DNA of 64,000 nt from Massilia sp. IC2-477 (GTDB lineage: Bacteria > Pseudomonadota > Gammaproteobacteria > Burkholderiales > Burkholderiaceae_D): NCBI RefSeq assembly GCF_020707265.1, contig NZ_JAJFEQ010000003.1, positions 62,001-126,000 of the forward strand, written 5' to 3'. The first letter of the stretch is position 1. Each line of letters opens with the position of its first letter. The notes below the pieces were generated by a model. That model was given only the letters and a program-made list of their open reading frames with translations, was not told the origin of the DNA and made no database searches. Of this stretch, positions 40,729 to 49,348 are shown in pieces. The translations under genes and the position numbers were made by a program.

Positions 40729-41676
40729 TCAGGCCAGCACGTTCTGCGGCCGGCCGGCGGCCCAGGCGTCGATGTTATCGACCAGCATGTCGGCCAGGGT
40801 CTGCATCGCGCCCGCGCTGGCCCAGGCCACGTGCGGCGTCAGGATGAAGTTCGGCAGGCGCAGGCGCAGCAGGGGATTGGCGGGATCGGGCGGCTCCTTG
40901 CTCAGGACGTCGAAGCCGGCGCCGCCGATGCTGTTTGCCTGCAGGGCCGCGGCCAGCGCCGCCTCGTCCACCAGCCCGCCGCGTGCGGTGTTGATGAGCA
41001 GGGCCGACGGTTTCATGCGCGCCAGCTCGCGCGCGCCGATCAGGTGCCGGGTCTGTTCGGTGAGCGGCAGGTGCAGGCTGACGACGTCCGACGTGGCCAG
41101 CAGCTCGTCCAGCGGCAGCTGCAGCACGCCGGGTTCTTCCAGCGGCGCGCGCGCGGTGGCGGCGATCTCCATGCCGAAGGCGCGCCCGAGCTGGGCCACC
41201 TTGCGCCCCAGGGCGCCGTAGCCGACGATGCCGAGCCGGCTGCCGGCCAGGTCGCCGATCGGGTGGTCCAGCAGGCAGAAGCGGCTCGAACGCTCCCACA
41301 GGCCGGCTTCCACGTCGGCGGCATAGGCGCGCAGGTTGCGGCGCAGCGCCAGGATCAGGGCGAAGCAGTGCTCCGGCACCGAGACCTGTGAATAGTTGCG
41401 GATATTGACGACCACGATGCCGCGCTCGCGGCAGGCGGCGAGGTCGACGTTGTCGCTGCCGGTGGCGGCGATCGCGACCATCTTCAGGTCGGGAAGCTGC
41501 GCAATCGCGCCGGCGCGCAGCGGCACCTTGTTGGTGACGGCGACCGTGGCGTCCCCCAGGCGCGCGACCACATCGGCTTCATCCGTGCCGGGATAGTCCT
41601 GCCACGCGTGGGCAAAGGCGGGAGCGCGGACCCTGGCCTGCAGGCTGTCGCGGTCGAGGAAGACGATTCGGTGCAT
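40729..41676 (-). CDS. D-2-hydroxyacid dehydrogenase (hydroxypyruvate/glycerate dehydrogenase-like)
   Basis: A 315-residue NAD-dependent enzyme. Substrate-side motifs VAIAATGSDNVDL, the Rossmann loop LGIVGYGALGRKVAQ (about 148-162), the catalytic Arg in NTARGGLVDE, Glu in LSKEPPDP and His in LTPHVAWAS. It most resembles glycerate/hydroxypyruvate reductases (HprA), but related 2-ketoacid reductases cannot be excluded. The start at 41676 has no strong SD. Convergent with the propeller kinase, 3 bp between stop codons. Confidence 0.88.
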   Translation of the reverse strand: MHRIVFLDRDSLQARVRAPAFAHAWQDYPGTDEADVVARLGDATVAVTNKVPLRAGAIAQLPDLKMVAIAATGSDNVDLAACRERGIVVVNIRNYSQVSVPEHCFALILALRRNLRAYAADVEAGLWERSSRFCLLDHPIGDLAGSRLGIVGYGALGRKVAQLGRAFGMEIAATARAPLEEPGVLQLPLDELLATSDVVSLHLPLTEQTRHLIGARELARMKPSALLINTARGGLVDEAALAAALQANSIGGAGFDVLSKEPPDPANPLLRLRLPNFILTPHVAWASAGAMQTLADMLVDNIDAWAAGRPQNVLA

Positions 41677-41723
41677 GGCGCGCTCGCGGCGAGGTAAAAC
41701 CGCATTGTAGCGCCAGGAATGAC

Positions 41724-41748
41724 AAAGGACAGGGGTACCCTGTCCTTT
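41724..41748 (-). terminator. Likely terminator of the Ala/Lys-rich gene
   Basis: A perfect 11-bp stem AAAGGACAGGG (41724-41734) / CCCTGTCCTTT (41738-41748), 3-nt loop, 24 bp after the stop codon at 41773. The U run is short, so strength is uncertain. Confidence 0.6.
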
Positions 41749-41772
41749 GATATATGGGGGCTTGGCGGCGTT

Positions 41773-42102
41773 TTATTTGGTGCTGCTGGTGCTCATCTTG
41801 TCCGCCTTGGCTTCGGCCTGGTCCGCAGCCTTTTCGGCCTTGGCTTCCGCCTTGTCGGCCTTCGCCTCGGCTTTCTTCTCGGCGGCCTTGCGGTCGGCCT
41901 TGGCCTTGTCTTTCTGGGCACTTGCCTTGGCCTTGGCGACATCCTCCTTGGCTTCGGCCGTGGCCTTCTTCACCTTGGCGTCCGCCTGGGCTTTTTCCGC
42001 CTTCGCCTCGGCATCCACCTTGGCATCAACGGTGGCGGTCTGGGCGAACGCGGAGCTCGCGAACAGGCCGGCGATCAGGACAGCAACAATCTTGCGCATC
42101 AT
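41773..42102 (-). CDS. Exported Ala/Lys/Glu-rich helical protein, 109 aa
   Basis: A signal peptide (MMRKIVAVLIAGLFASSAFA) is followed by about 85 residues of Ala, Lys, Glu and Asp in heptad-like repeats (AEAKAEKAQADAKVKKATAE), predicted to be one long charged helix. It resembles histone H1-like tails in composition but is exported. SD GAGGAAAAG is clear. Possible roles are periplasmic or cell-wall binding; nothing in the sequence decides. Divergent from ligD. Confidence 0.78.
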   Translation of the reverse strand: MMRKIVAVLIAGLFASSAFAQTATVDAKVDAEAKAEKAQADAKVKKATAEAKEDVAKAKASAQKDKAKADRKAAEKKAEAKADKAEAKAEKAADQAEAKADKMSTSSTK

Positions 42103-42295
42103 GGCTTTTCCTCATTCAGGTTGTCAGGAAAGATCGCGTGTTTCTGAGCGATGAACGGCAGGCCGCGATGGCCCGTTGACTGTATTTACATCCGCTTACA
42201 TTTGCAGGCCGCCACGGTCATGGTTAGCTGGCGTACAGTCGGGCCGGGCAGTGCGGCGCAATACTGGAGGCACGCCGATAGCCAGGAGGTGCCAC

Positions 42296-44980
42296 ATGCC
42301 AGACGCGCTCAAACTGTACAAGGCCAAGCGCAATTTCGACATCACGTCCGAGCCCGCCGAAGGGGGCGTGGCCGGCACGGACGCGCTGACCTTCGTGATC
42401 CAGAAGCACTGGGCAACCCGCCTGCACTACGATTTTCGCCTGGAACTCGACGGCACCATGAAGAGTTGGGCCGTGCCCAAGGGGCCCAGCTACGACACCC
42501 ATGACAAGCGCATGGCCGTGCACGTCGAGGACCACCCGATTTCCTATTCCGACTTCGAAGGCACGATCCCGCCAAAACAATATGGGGCGGGCAAAGTCAT
42601 CATCTGGGACAAGGGCACCTGGGAACCGATCGGCGACCCGCACGAAGGCTACCGCAAGGGCAACCTGAAGTTCGAGATCCACGGCCACAAGATGCACGGG
42701 CGCTGGGTGCTGGTGCGCATGAAGGGCCGCGGCGACGACAGGCAGGAACCCTGGCTCCTGATCAAGGAGAACGACGAGTACGCCCGCCCGGCCGAGGAGT
42801 TCTCGGTGGTGGACGAAATGCCCGACAGTGTCAAGGAGCTGCCGATGCCGAAACGAGCCCGTGGAAAGGTGGCCGCCCTGAAGGCGGAGGCCCACTCGGA
42901 GGCGCAGTCGGAAGACGTGCGCAAACCCGCGCGCAAATCTGCTGCGAAGAGCGCCACAAAAGCCGTTAGCAAAACCACGGCCAGCAAAGCCGCCGCCAAG
43001 CCGGCTGCAAAAGCAAGCCGTGCCAGGAAGGCCAGCGTGCCTGGCCTGCCGGAAGGCGTGAAGAAGGCGGCCCTGCCGGAGAAATTCACGCCGGAGCTGG
43101 CCACGCTGGTGGACGCCCCGCCGCCCGACCCCGAGAACTGGGTGTTCGAGGTCAAGTTCGACGGCTACCGCATGCTGGCGCGGGTCGAGAACGGCCAAGT
43201 GCGCCTGATCACCCGCAACGACAACGACTGGACCGACAAGCTGCAGCCGCTGCAGAAGGAACTCGAGCGCATCGGGCTGCCGGACGGCTGGTACGACGGC
43301 GAGATCGTGGTGCACGACGAGAACGGCAAGCCGAACTTCGGCCTGCTCCAGCTGGCCTTCGACGGCGTGCGCACGGCCGACATCGTGTACTTCCTGTTCG
43401 ATGCCCCGTACTGCAACGGCTACGACCTGCGCGACGTCCCGCTGGTCGAGCGCCGCGCGGCGCTGGAACAGGTCCTCAAGAAGGCGAAGTCGGACAAGGT
43501 GCGCTTCTCCGCCGAGTTCGGGACCAACCCGGATGAGCTGGTGCTGGCCGCCTGCAAGATCGGCCTCGAAGGCGTGATCGGCAAGCGCCGCGATTCGCGC
43601 TATGTGGAGCGCCGCTCCCCCGAATGGATCAAGCTCAAGTGCGGCCTGCGCCAGGAATTCGTGATCGGCGGCTTCACCGACCCGAAGGGTTCGCGCAAGG
43701 GCGTCGGCTCGCTGCTGCTCGGCACCTACGACCGCGAAGGCGTGCTGCGCTACGCCGGCAACGTCGGTTCCGGCTTCAACCACGCCTCACTCATGGACAT
43801 CAGCGAGCGCCTGGAAGCGCTGCGCACCGACGAGAGCCCGTTCCCGCCGCGCGCCGTGCCGGGACGCCAGCATCACTGGGTCAAGCCGGTGCTGGTGGCC
43901 GAGGTCAGCTTCTCGGAGTGGACCAATACCGGCTCGGTACGCCATCCAGTGTTCCAGGGCCTGCGCAACGACAAGCCAGCCAAGGGCATCACGCGCGAAG
44001 AGCCGCGCCATATCGAGGACATCGACGCATTGAAGCCGCACTCGGTGCCGACCGACGAACCGGTGAGCCCGCCGCCTCCAGGCCTGCACCGCAAGCTGCC
44101 CGAGACCCTGCGCGTGACCAATCCGGACCGGGTGGTCGACCCGTCCACCGGCATCACCAAGCTCGATGTGATCCGCTACTACGCCCTGGTGGGCGAACTG
44201 ATGATGGAACACCTCAAGCGGCGCCCCCTGACGCTGGTGCGGGCGCCCAGCGGGATCGGCGCCGAGCTGGTGTTCCAGAAGCACGCCGACGTCAAGAAGC
44301 TGCCCGGCGTGAAGCAGATGGACCCGGCTCTCGATCCAGACAACCCGCCGATGCTGGAAATCGCCGGGGTCGAGGGCATCCTGTCGGTAGCGCAGTGGAA
44401 CGCGATCGAACTGCACACGCAGAATGCGGTGGCGAAGAGCTACGAGACGCCCGACCGCATCGTGTTCGACCTCGACCCGGGCGAAGGCGTCGAGTGGCAC
44501 CAGATGCAGGAGGCCGCGCAGATCATGCACGCCTTCCTCGACGAACTGGGACTGCCCGCCTTCCTGAAGACCAGCGGTGGCAAGGGCCTGCACGTGGTGG
44601 TGCCGATCAAGCCGGAGTACGGCTGGGACACGGTCAAGGCCTTCTCCCAGGCCATCGTGCGCCACCTGGCGGCCACGCTGCCGGACCGCTTCGCCTTCAA
44701 GAGCGGCGCCAAGAACCGGGTCGGCAAGATCTTCATCGACTACCTGCGCAACGGCCGCGGCGCCACCACCGTCAGCGCCTGGTCGGCGCGCGCCCGGCCG
44801 GGCATGGGCATTTCGGTGCCGCTCGAGTGGGATGAGCTGATGAAGCTCAAGTCGAGCACGCAGTGGACGGTGACCAACGTGCACACGCGGCTGGACCGGG
44901 GGAACGACCCGTGGACGGGGTATGCCAAGGCGGCCAAGGGGGTAACCAAGGCCATGAGGATATTGGGGTTTGATGAGTAA
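42296..44980 (+). CDS. ligD: ATP-dependent DNA ligase D (PE-LIG-POL)
   Basis: An 894-residue multi-domain enzyme of bacterial non-homologous end joining. Domain order: 3'-phosphoesterase (about 10-175; ATRLHYDFRLELDG), an Ala/Lys-rich linker (about 190-258), ATP ligase with catalytic K287 (FEVKFDGYR) and OB fold, and the primase-polymerase domain (about 600-894; FDLDPGEGVEW, KTSGGKGLHVVVP, RNGRGATTVSAWSARARPG). It repairs double-strand breaks with Ku, encoded 4.4 kb away on the other strand. Start ATG 42296 follows a very strong SD (CCAGGAGGTG); the frame upstream lacks support. Confidence 0.95.
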   Translation: MPDALKLYKAKRNFDITSEPAEGGVAGTDALTFVIQKHWATRLHYDFRLELDGTMKSWAVPKGPSYDTHDKRMAVHVEDHPISYSDFEGTIPPKQYGAGKVIIWDKGTWEPIGDPHEGYRKGNLKFEIHGHKMHGRWVLVRMKGRGDDRQEPWLLIKENDEYARPAEEFSVVDEMPDSVKELPMPKRARGKVAALKAEAHSEAQSEDVRKPARKSAAKSATKAVSKTTASKAAAKPAAKASRARKASVPGLPEGVKKAALPEKFTPELATLVDAPPPDPENWVFEVKFDGYRMLARVENGQVRLITRNDNDWTDKLQPLQKELERIGLPDGWYDGEIVVHDENGKPNFGLLQLAFDGVRTADIVYFLFDAPYCNGYDLRDVPLVERRAALEQVLKKAKSDKVRFSAEFGTNPDELVLAACKIGLEGVIGKRRDSRYVERRSPEWIKLKCGLRQEFVIGGFTDPKGSRKGVGSLLLGTYDREGVLRYAGNVGSGFNHASLMDISERLEALRTDESPFPPRAVPGRQHHWVKPVLVAEVSFSEWTNTGSVRHPVFQGLRNDKPAKGITREEPRHIEDIDALKPHSVPTDEPVSPPPPGLHRKLPETLRVTNPDRVVDPSTGITKLDVIRYYALVGELMMEHLKRRPLTLVRAPSGIGAELVFQKHADVKKLPGVKQMDPALDPDNPPMLEIAGVEGILSVAQWNAIELHTQNAVAKSYETPDRIVFDLDPGEGVEWHQMQEAAQIMHAFLDELGLPAFLKTSGGKGLHVVVPIKPEYGWDTVKAFSQAIVRHLAATLPDRFAFKSGAKNRVGKIFIDYLRNGRGATTVSAWSARARPGMGISVPLEWDELMKLKSSTQWTVTNVHTRLDRGNDPWTGYAKAAKGVTKAMRILGFDE

Positions 44981-44998
44981 GCTTCGGGCTACTCATGG

Positions 44999-45115
44999 AA
45001 AATTGGGTTCCGGCCTTCGCCGGAACGACGGTCTTTAGGTTGGCAGCTTCGACACGTGCTTCTCTGAGCTGACTGAAAAACCGTCGTCCCGGCGCAGGCC
45101 GGGACCCAAGTTCGT
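44999..45115. repeat. Intergenic repeat with two hairpins (GTTCCGGC / GTCCCGGC family)
   Basis: Left hairpin GTTCCGGC (45007-45014) / GCCGGAAC (45019-45026), right hairpin GTCCCGGC (45086-45093) / GCCGGGAC (45098-45105), ending CCCAAGTTCG. It lies between the convergent ligD and catalase genes. The same family is at 23449 and, as a single hairpin, at 63538. Confidence 0.82.
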
Positions 45116-45133
45116 TCCGAAGCTACCTGCGCA

Positions 45134-46597
45134 TCAATCGACGTTGCGGCCCAGCGCCTTCAGCGAAGCCCTGACGCCACGTCCATACGCCGCATCCGCC
45201 TTGTCGAACTGCCTCAACTGCCGCACCAGGATCTCCTCATCCACCTGGCTGAGCGGTCCCGCCAGGTTGTCGCACAGGTTCTGGCGCGCTGAGGCCGTCA
45301 TCAGGCGGAACAGATTGCCGGCCTGGGTGTAGTCGTCTTCCATCCCACGGAAGTCATAGCGCCCGGCGTCGCCCGTGATCGGTAGCTCCGGTTCGCCGTG
45401 GCCCATGCCCAGGGCGCCGCGGCCGACGCTGTCGATGGTGGCGTAGTTGCGCGCCGCGCCGCCGTTGGCGATCGCCATCGCGCCGTCGCGCTGCTGGTTG
45501 TGGAAAGGGCAGCGCGGGGCGTTCACCGGCAGGTGCTGGTGGTTGGTGCCGACCCGGTACAGCTGGGCGTCGTGGTAGGCGAACAGGCGGCCCTGCAGCA
45601 TCTTGTCCGGCGAGTAGCCCATGCCCGGCACCACGTTGGCCGGGGAGAAGGCGGCCTGCTCGACTTCGGCATGGTAGTTGTCCGGGTTGCGGTTCAGCTC
45701 CAGTACCCCTACCGGCAGCATCGGGAAGTCGCCGTGCGGCCACACCTTGGTCAGGTCGAACGGGTTCCAGCCGGTGCGCTGCTCCCAGTCCGCCAGTTGC
45801 TGCGCGCTGGCCACCTGCACCTTCACGTCCCACTGCGGATAGTCGCCCCGGCCGATCGACGCGAACAGGTCGCGCTGGGCGTAGTCCGGGTCGCTGCCGG
45901 CGATGCGCACCGCGTCGCTGGCGCTGAGGTTCCGGATGCCCTGGCGCGTCTTGAAGTGCCACTTCACGTAGACCCGTTCGCCGGCTTCGTTGATCAGGCT
46001 ATAGGTATGGCTGCCGAAACCGTCCATGTGGCGGTAGCCGTCCGGGGTGCCGCGATCGGAGAACAGGATCGTCACCTGGTGCAGGCTTTCCGGCGCGCGG
46101 CTCCAGAAATCGAACATCATGTTGGCCGACTTCAGGTTGGTCTGCGGATCGCGCTTCTGGGTGTGGATGAAGTCTGGGAACTTGATCGGATCCTTCAGGA
46201 AGAACACCGGGGTGTTGTTGCCCACCAGGTCCCAGTTGCCTTCCTCGGTATAGAAGCGCAGGGCGAAGCCGCGCGGATCGCGTTCGGTGTCGGCGCTGCC
46301 TTTTTCACCGCCGACGGTGGAAAAGCGCAGGAACACCGGGGTCTGCTTGCCGACCTCGGCGAACAGTTTCGCCTTGGTGAAGGGACGTAGGTCGTGGGTG
46401 ACGGTGAAGGTGCCGTAGGCGCCCGAGCCCTTGGCATGCACGACGCGTTCCGGAATGCGCTCGCGGTTGAAGTGCTGCAGTTTTTCGATCAGGTGGAAAT
46501 CCTGCAGCAGCAGCGGGCCGCGTGGGCCGGCGCTGAGCGAATTCTGGTTGTCGGCGACCGGGATGCCGGATGCGGTGGTCAGGCGGGGCTGGGTCAT
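45134..46597 (-). CDS. Monofunctional heme catalase (small-subunit, clade 3 type)
   Basis: A 487-residue catalase that splits hydrogen peroxide. Distal His54 (RVVHAKGSGAYG), Asn128 (LVGNNTP), and the proximal heme ligand Tyr341 in RLFAYHDAQ. Length fits the small-subunit NADPH-binding type. No signal peptide, so cytoplasmic. Start ATG 46597 follows AGGAGA; the ATG at 46621 lacks a site. A palindrome matching the OxyR half-site lies just upstream (46625-46639). Confidence 0.95.
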   Translation of the reverse strand: MTQPRLTTASGIPVADNQNSLSAGPRGPLLLQDFHLIEKLQHFNRERIPERVVHAKGSGAYGTFTVTHDLRPFTKAKLFAEVGKQTPVFLRFSTVGGEKGSADTERDPRGFALRFYTEEGNWDLVGNNTPVFFLKDPIKFPDFIHTQKRDPQTNLKSANMMFDFWSRAPESLHQVTILFSDRGTPDGYRHMDGFGSHTYSLINEAGERVYVKWHFKTRQGIRNLSASDAVRIAGSDPDYAQRDLFASIGRGDYPQWDVKVQVASAQQLADWEQRTGWNPFDLTKVWPHGDFPMLPVGVLELNRNPDNYHAEVEQAAFSPANVVPGMGYSPDKMLQGRLFAYHDAQLYRVGTNHQHLPVNAPRCPFHNQQRDGAMAIANGGAARNYATIDSVGRGALGMGHGEPELPITGDAGRYDFRGMEDDYTQAGNLFRLMTASARQNLCDNLAGPLSQVDEEILVRQLRQFDKADAAYGRGVRASLKALGRNVD

Positions 46598-46624
46598 GCG
46601 TGAATCTCCTGGTGTTGTCAATCG

Positions 46625-46639
46625 ATAGGAGGATTCTAT
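46625..46639 (-). promoter_or_regulatory. Possible OxyR half-operator upstream of catalase
   Basis: ATAG (46625-46628), 7 bp, CTAT (46636-46639): one full OxyR dimer half-site (ATAG-N7-CTAT) 28 bp before the catalase start. The second half-site expected 7 bp away is not seen, and the position close to the start codon is unusual. Confidence 0.35.
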
Positions 46640-46691
46640 GGCCCAGCAGTATATTAATAAATTTGATTAATATGATCGCACTGATAGGTTT

Positions 46692-48152
46692 TCATAATGT
46701 GGTGCCTGGTGGGGACGCCAGCTCATCGTCGCGCTTGTCGGTTCGGATCGATGCCAACCGGTCCACCGCGATCAGGCCTTCGGCCGCCGCATGCGAAGCG
46801 GCGAACACGCTGTCCGGCGACAGCACCAGCTGGGTGCCGACGGCGCTGACCTCGTCGATCAGGCGGTCGAGGGCGTCGATGCGCGACGGGTCGGGATTGA
46901 CGTTGCGGATATAGATCATCTTTACCGCACCCGGATGACGGCGCACGACTTCGGTGTAGATTTCGGGATCCTGTTCGCCGCTGTCGCCGATCAGGATGAA
47001 CTGCATGCCAGGATAGAAATCGATGATGCGTTCGATCTGCTCGAGCTTGTGGTTGCCGTGCTCGGTCAGCTTGAGCACCTGGCGCACGCTCAGTTCGCGC
47101 AGCAGCAGGGGGCCGAGCGGGATGTCCTGCAGTTTCAGGAAGTCGACCAGCGGACCGTACAGGTGCCAGGGGCTGCTCGACACATAGAACAGCGGATTGT
47201 CCTCGTTGCCGCTCACGCCATCGCGCAGTGCGCGGTAAAAGCCGGCGACCCCCTTGAAAGGCTTGCGCGTGTGGTGGTTGGTGCGGGCCAGCATCAGCGC
47301 CATGTTCAGCTTGTTGGTGACATTGGTCCACAGGACGGTGTCGTCGATGTCGCTGATGATGCCGAAGCGGGCGCCGGCGGCAGGGACCTTGATGTCGGCC
47401 TGGGCGCGCAGCGCCGCGCCGTCGGGCTGGACGTTGTCCGGAAACTCGAGCTCGACGGTGTGCCAGCCGGGGGACAAGGGTGCGTCGGGAGCGAAATCGA
47501 AGGAAAAATAGCCGCCGGCGTCGGTGCGGGTCTCGAAGGTCTGCGCCTGGAGGCGGGCCAGCACGCGCGCATCGGCGACTTCGTCGGACTCGAGGCGGCG
47601 GTACAGCGCGACCAGGTTCTGCCAGCCGCTGTCGGTGCCGCTCTGTTCGCGGAAGGCCGCTTCGTCCAGCAGGCGGCCTTTCAGCCAGATCCGGTGCGTG
47701 TTGCCGAAACCGAGGTAGGGCACTGCCAGCAGGCGCCGTCCGTGCTCGGGCGCGCGCAGCCGGCGCAGCGCGTCCAGGGCCAGTACGCCGGCGCTGCGGG
47801 CCAGGCGCCGTCCCAGTGGCGTGGCGGGGTTCTGCGCCGGGCTGGCCGGCTGCAGCCGTTCGGCCGCCTTGGCCACCGGCGTCGCGCGCGGCGCGCCGCG
47901 CTCCACCCACACGCTGCCGCCGGCGCTACGCGTCAGCAGCAGGGCCTGCTGCACCTCCTGGGGCTTGAGCGGATCGACCGCTGTGGCCATCACGTGGACC
48001 GCCGTGCCCGTTTCGCGCAGGCGCGCGATCTCGCTTTCGGTGAGCAGGCCGGGGTTGAGGTAGAGCGCGGCCCTGGCCAGGTCGACCCGGGCGGCGACGT
48101 CATCGAAACCGGCACGTGTCAACACGAGGAAGGGCATGGCGCTGTCTGGCAT
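46692..48152 (-). CDS. App1-like (DUF2183) phosphatase-domain protein
   Basis: A 486-residue protein. The C-terminal half is a HAD-like App1 domain with FGIISDIDDTVLWTN, NPLFYVSSSPWHLY and FILIGDSGEQDPEIY. In yeast, App1 is a Mg-dependent phosphatidate phosphatase. The middle (about 200-280) looks like a beta-sandwich (GYFSFDFAP, SPGWHTVELEFP). The N-terminal about 130 residues have no recognised domain. Longer frames to 48308 are possible; ATG 48152 is chosen because upstream sequence looks non-coding. Lipid substrate is inferred from the family. Confidence 0.8.
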   Translation of the reverse strand: MPDSAMPFLVLTRAGFDDVAARVDLARAALYLNPGLLTESEIARLRETGTAVHVMATAVDPLKPQEVQQALLLTRSAGGSVWVERGAPRATPVAKAAERLQPASPAQNPATPLGRRLARSAGVLALDALRRLRAPEHGRRLLAVPYLGFGNTHRIWLKGRLLDEAAFREQSGTDSGWQNLVALYRRLESDEVADARVLARLQAQTFETRTDAGGYFSFDFAPDAPLSPGWHTVELEFPDNVQPDGAALRAQADIKVPAAGARFGIISDIDDTVLWTNVTNKLNMALMLARTNHHTRKPFKGVAGFYRALRDGVSGNEDNPLFYVSSSPWHLYGPLVDFLKLQDIPLGPLLLRELSVRQVLKLTEHGNHKLEQIERIIDFYPGMQFILIGDSGEQDPEIYTEVVRRHPGAVKMIYIRNVNPDPSRIDALDRLIDEVSAVGTQLVLSPDSVFAASHAAAEGLIAVDRLASIRTDKRDDELASPPGTTL

Positions 48153-48343
48153 GGTGATCTGGTCGGCAATGGAGACAGCCCAAGTATCCCTCACCCGGGC
48201 GGAATCGAACGCACGGTTTCGGCTTGGCGGGAGCGTAGGAAGCGCGGGGGGCAGGGCAGCGTGACAATCGCGGTGCGCGCAGCCGTGCATGCCGCATTCC
48301 TCTGGCAAGCTAGACTGACTTCTTTGCTACCCGCCTGCCTGCC

Positions 48344-48916
48344 ATGAATATCGTCTGTATCGCCTGGGGTTCCCTGCTGTGGAAGCCCGCACCCCTGAAG
48401 CTGGCCTCCGGCTGGCACCCCGGCGGTCCGCGCCTGCCGATCGAATTCGTGCGCAAGAGCGACGACAGCGCCGAGGTGGCCCTGGTGCTGTGCGAGGGCG
48501 CGCGGCCCATGCCGACCTACTGGGCCTACCTGGCCACCGCAGACCTGACGGAAGCGCGCGCCATGCTGGGCGCGCGCGAAAAGATCACGCCCGCGCGGCC
48601 GGACTGGATCGGCAGCATTCCGTCACGCGAGGGAGCGCACGAGGATGCCCGCATCGCCGCCTGGCTGCGCCGCATGCGCATCGACGCCGCGGTGTGGACC
48701 GCGCTGCCGGCCAAGTTCGAGGGAGAGTCGGGACGGGTGCCGACGCCGGACGAGGTGGTGCGCACGCTCGACAGCCTGCCCGAGAAGGAGAGAGCCGAGG
48801 CGGAACGCTACCTGCGCCACACGCCGGCGCATATCGACACCCGCTACCGCCGCATCATCGCGCAACGCCTGGGATGGCACGCGCAGCGTGATGCGCACGT
48901 GACCAGCATGCGCTAA
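48344..48916 (+). CDS. Hypothetical protein, 190 aa, possibly GGCT-like fold
   Basis: Begins MNIVCIAWGSLLWKP, which recalls the YGSLL loop of gamma-glutamylcyclotransferase-like proteins, followed by LASGWHPGGPRLPIEF. The second half is helical and charged (LDSLPEKERAEAERYLRHTP). No signal peptide or membrane helix. The GGCT resemblance is weak and rests on the N-terminal loop alone. Divergent from the App1-like gene. Confidence 0.62.
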   Translation: MNIVCIAWGSLLWKPAPLKLASGWHPGGPRLPIEFVRKSDDSAEVALVLCEGARPMPTYWAYLATADLTEARAMLGAREKITPARPDWIGSIPSREGAHEDARIAAWLRRMRIDAAVWTALPAKFEGESGRVPTPDEVVRTLDSLPEKERAEAERYLRHTPAHIDTRYRRIIAQRLGWHAQRDAHVTSMR

Positions 48917-48938
48917 AAGCCCAGACGATCCCGGTACT

Positions 48939-49083
48939 GTAGGGTGGGCGGGGTGTTACAGGCCAGTGGCCTGTAACACGAACGCCCACGCGGTGATACG
49001 CGGCCATGCGTGCAGCAAGTGCATGCGAAACCACGAAGCAGCAGTGAGTCGAACGCGCGGTCGGCAGAGCCGACCACCCTACG
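48939..49083. repeat. Mixed paired REP-like element (A unit facing B unit) with apical palindrome
   Basis: Left end GTAGGGTGGGCG (A type), right end CGACCACCCTACG (B type, inverted). The A unit carries a 27-nt palindrome at 48953-48979: arm GTGTTACAGGCCA, centre G, and its complement. The B unit is a simple hairpin (GGTCGGC-AGA-GCCGACC). It lies between two convergent genes. Confidence 0.87.
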
Positions 49084-49108
49084 AAATGCGGTTGCCGCTC
49101 AGGCAGTC

Positions 49109-49345
49109 CTACGCCGACTCGTTCTTGAAGATCCCGCGGATGTTGGTCACCATCAGCGCCGTCTGCAGCGCAATCAGGGCCCAGGCCTCGTCGTGGATGC
49201 CCCAGATGATCCACAGCACGTTGCTGAGGATGAAGGTGCAGAAGCCGAACACGCGCCTTTCGGCGCGCTTGGAACCGATCAGGTAGGCCGCGACGAGGGT
49301 GACCAGCATCGCCGGCCACTGGAGGAAATCGATGAATTCATCCAT
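49109..49345 (-). CDS. Small membrane protein coupled to ku, 78 aa
   Basis: Three hydrophobic helices (about 9-24, 32-48, 53-69) with few charges between, start MDEFIDFLQWP. The ATG lies three bases after the ku stop codon, so it is probably translated by ribosomes leaving ku. The helix pattern (FGFCTFILSNVLWIIWGI) is seen in small uncharacterised bacterial membrane proteins. No known NHEJ role; the coupling is the only hint. Confidence 0.7.
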   Translation of the reverse strand: MDEFIDFLQWPAMLVTLVAAYLIGSKRAERRVFGFCTFILSNVLWIIWGIHDEAWALIALQTALMVTNIRGIFKNESA

Positions 49346-49348
49346 CCG

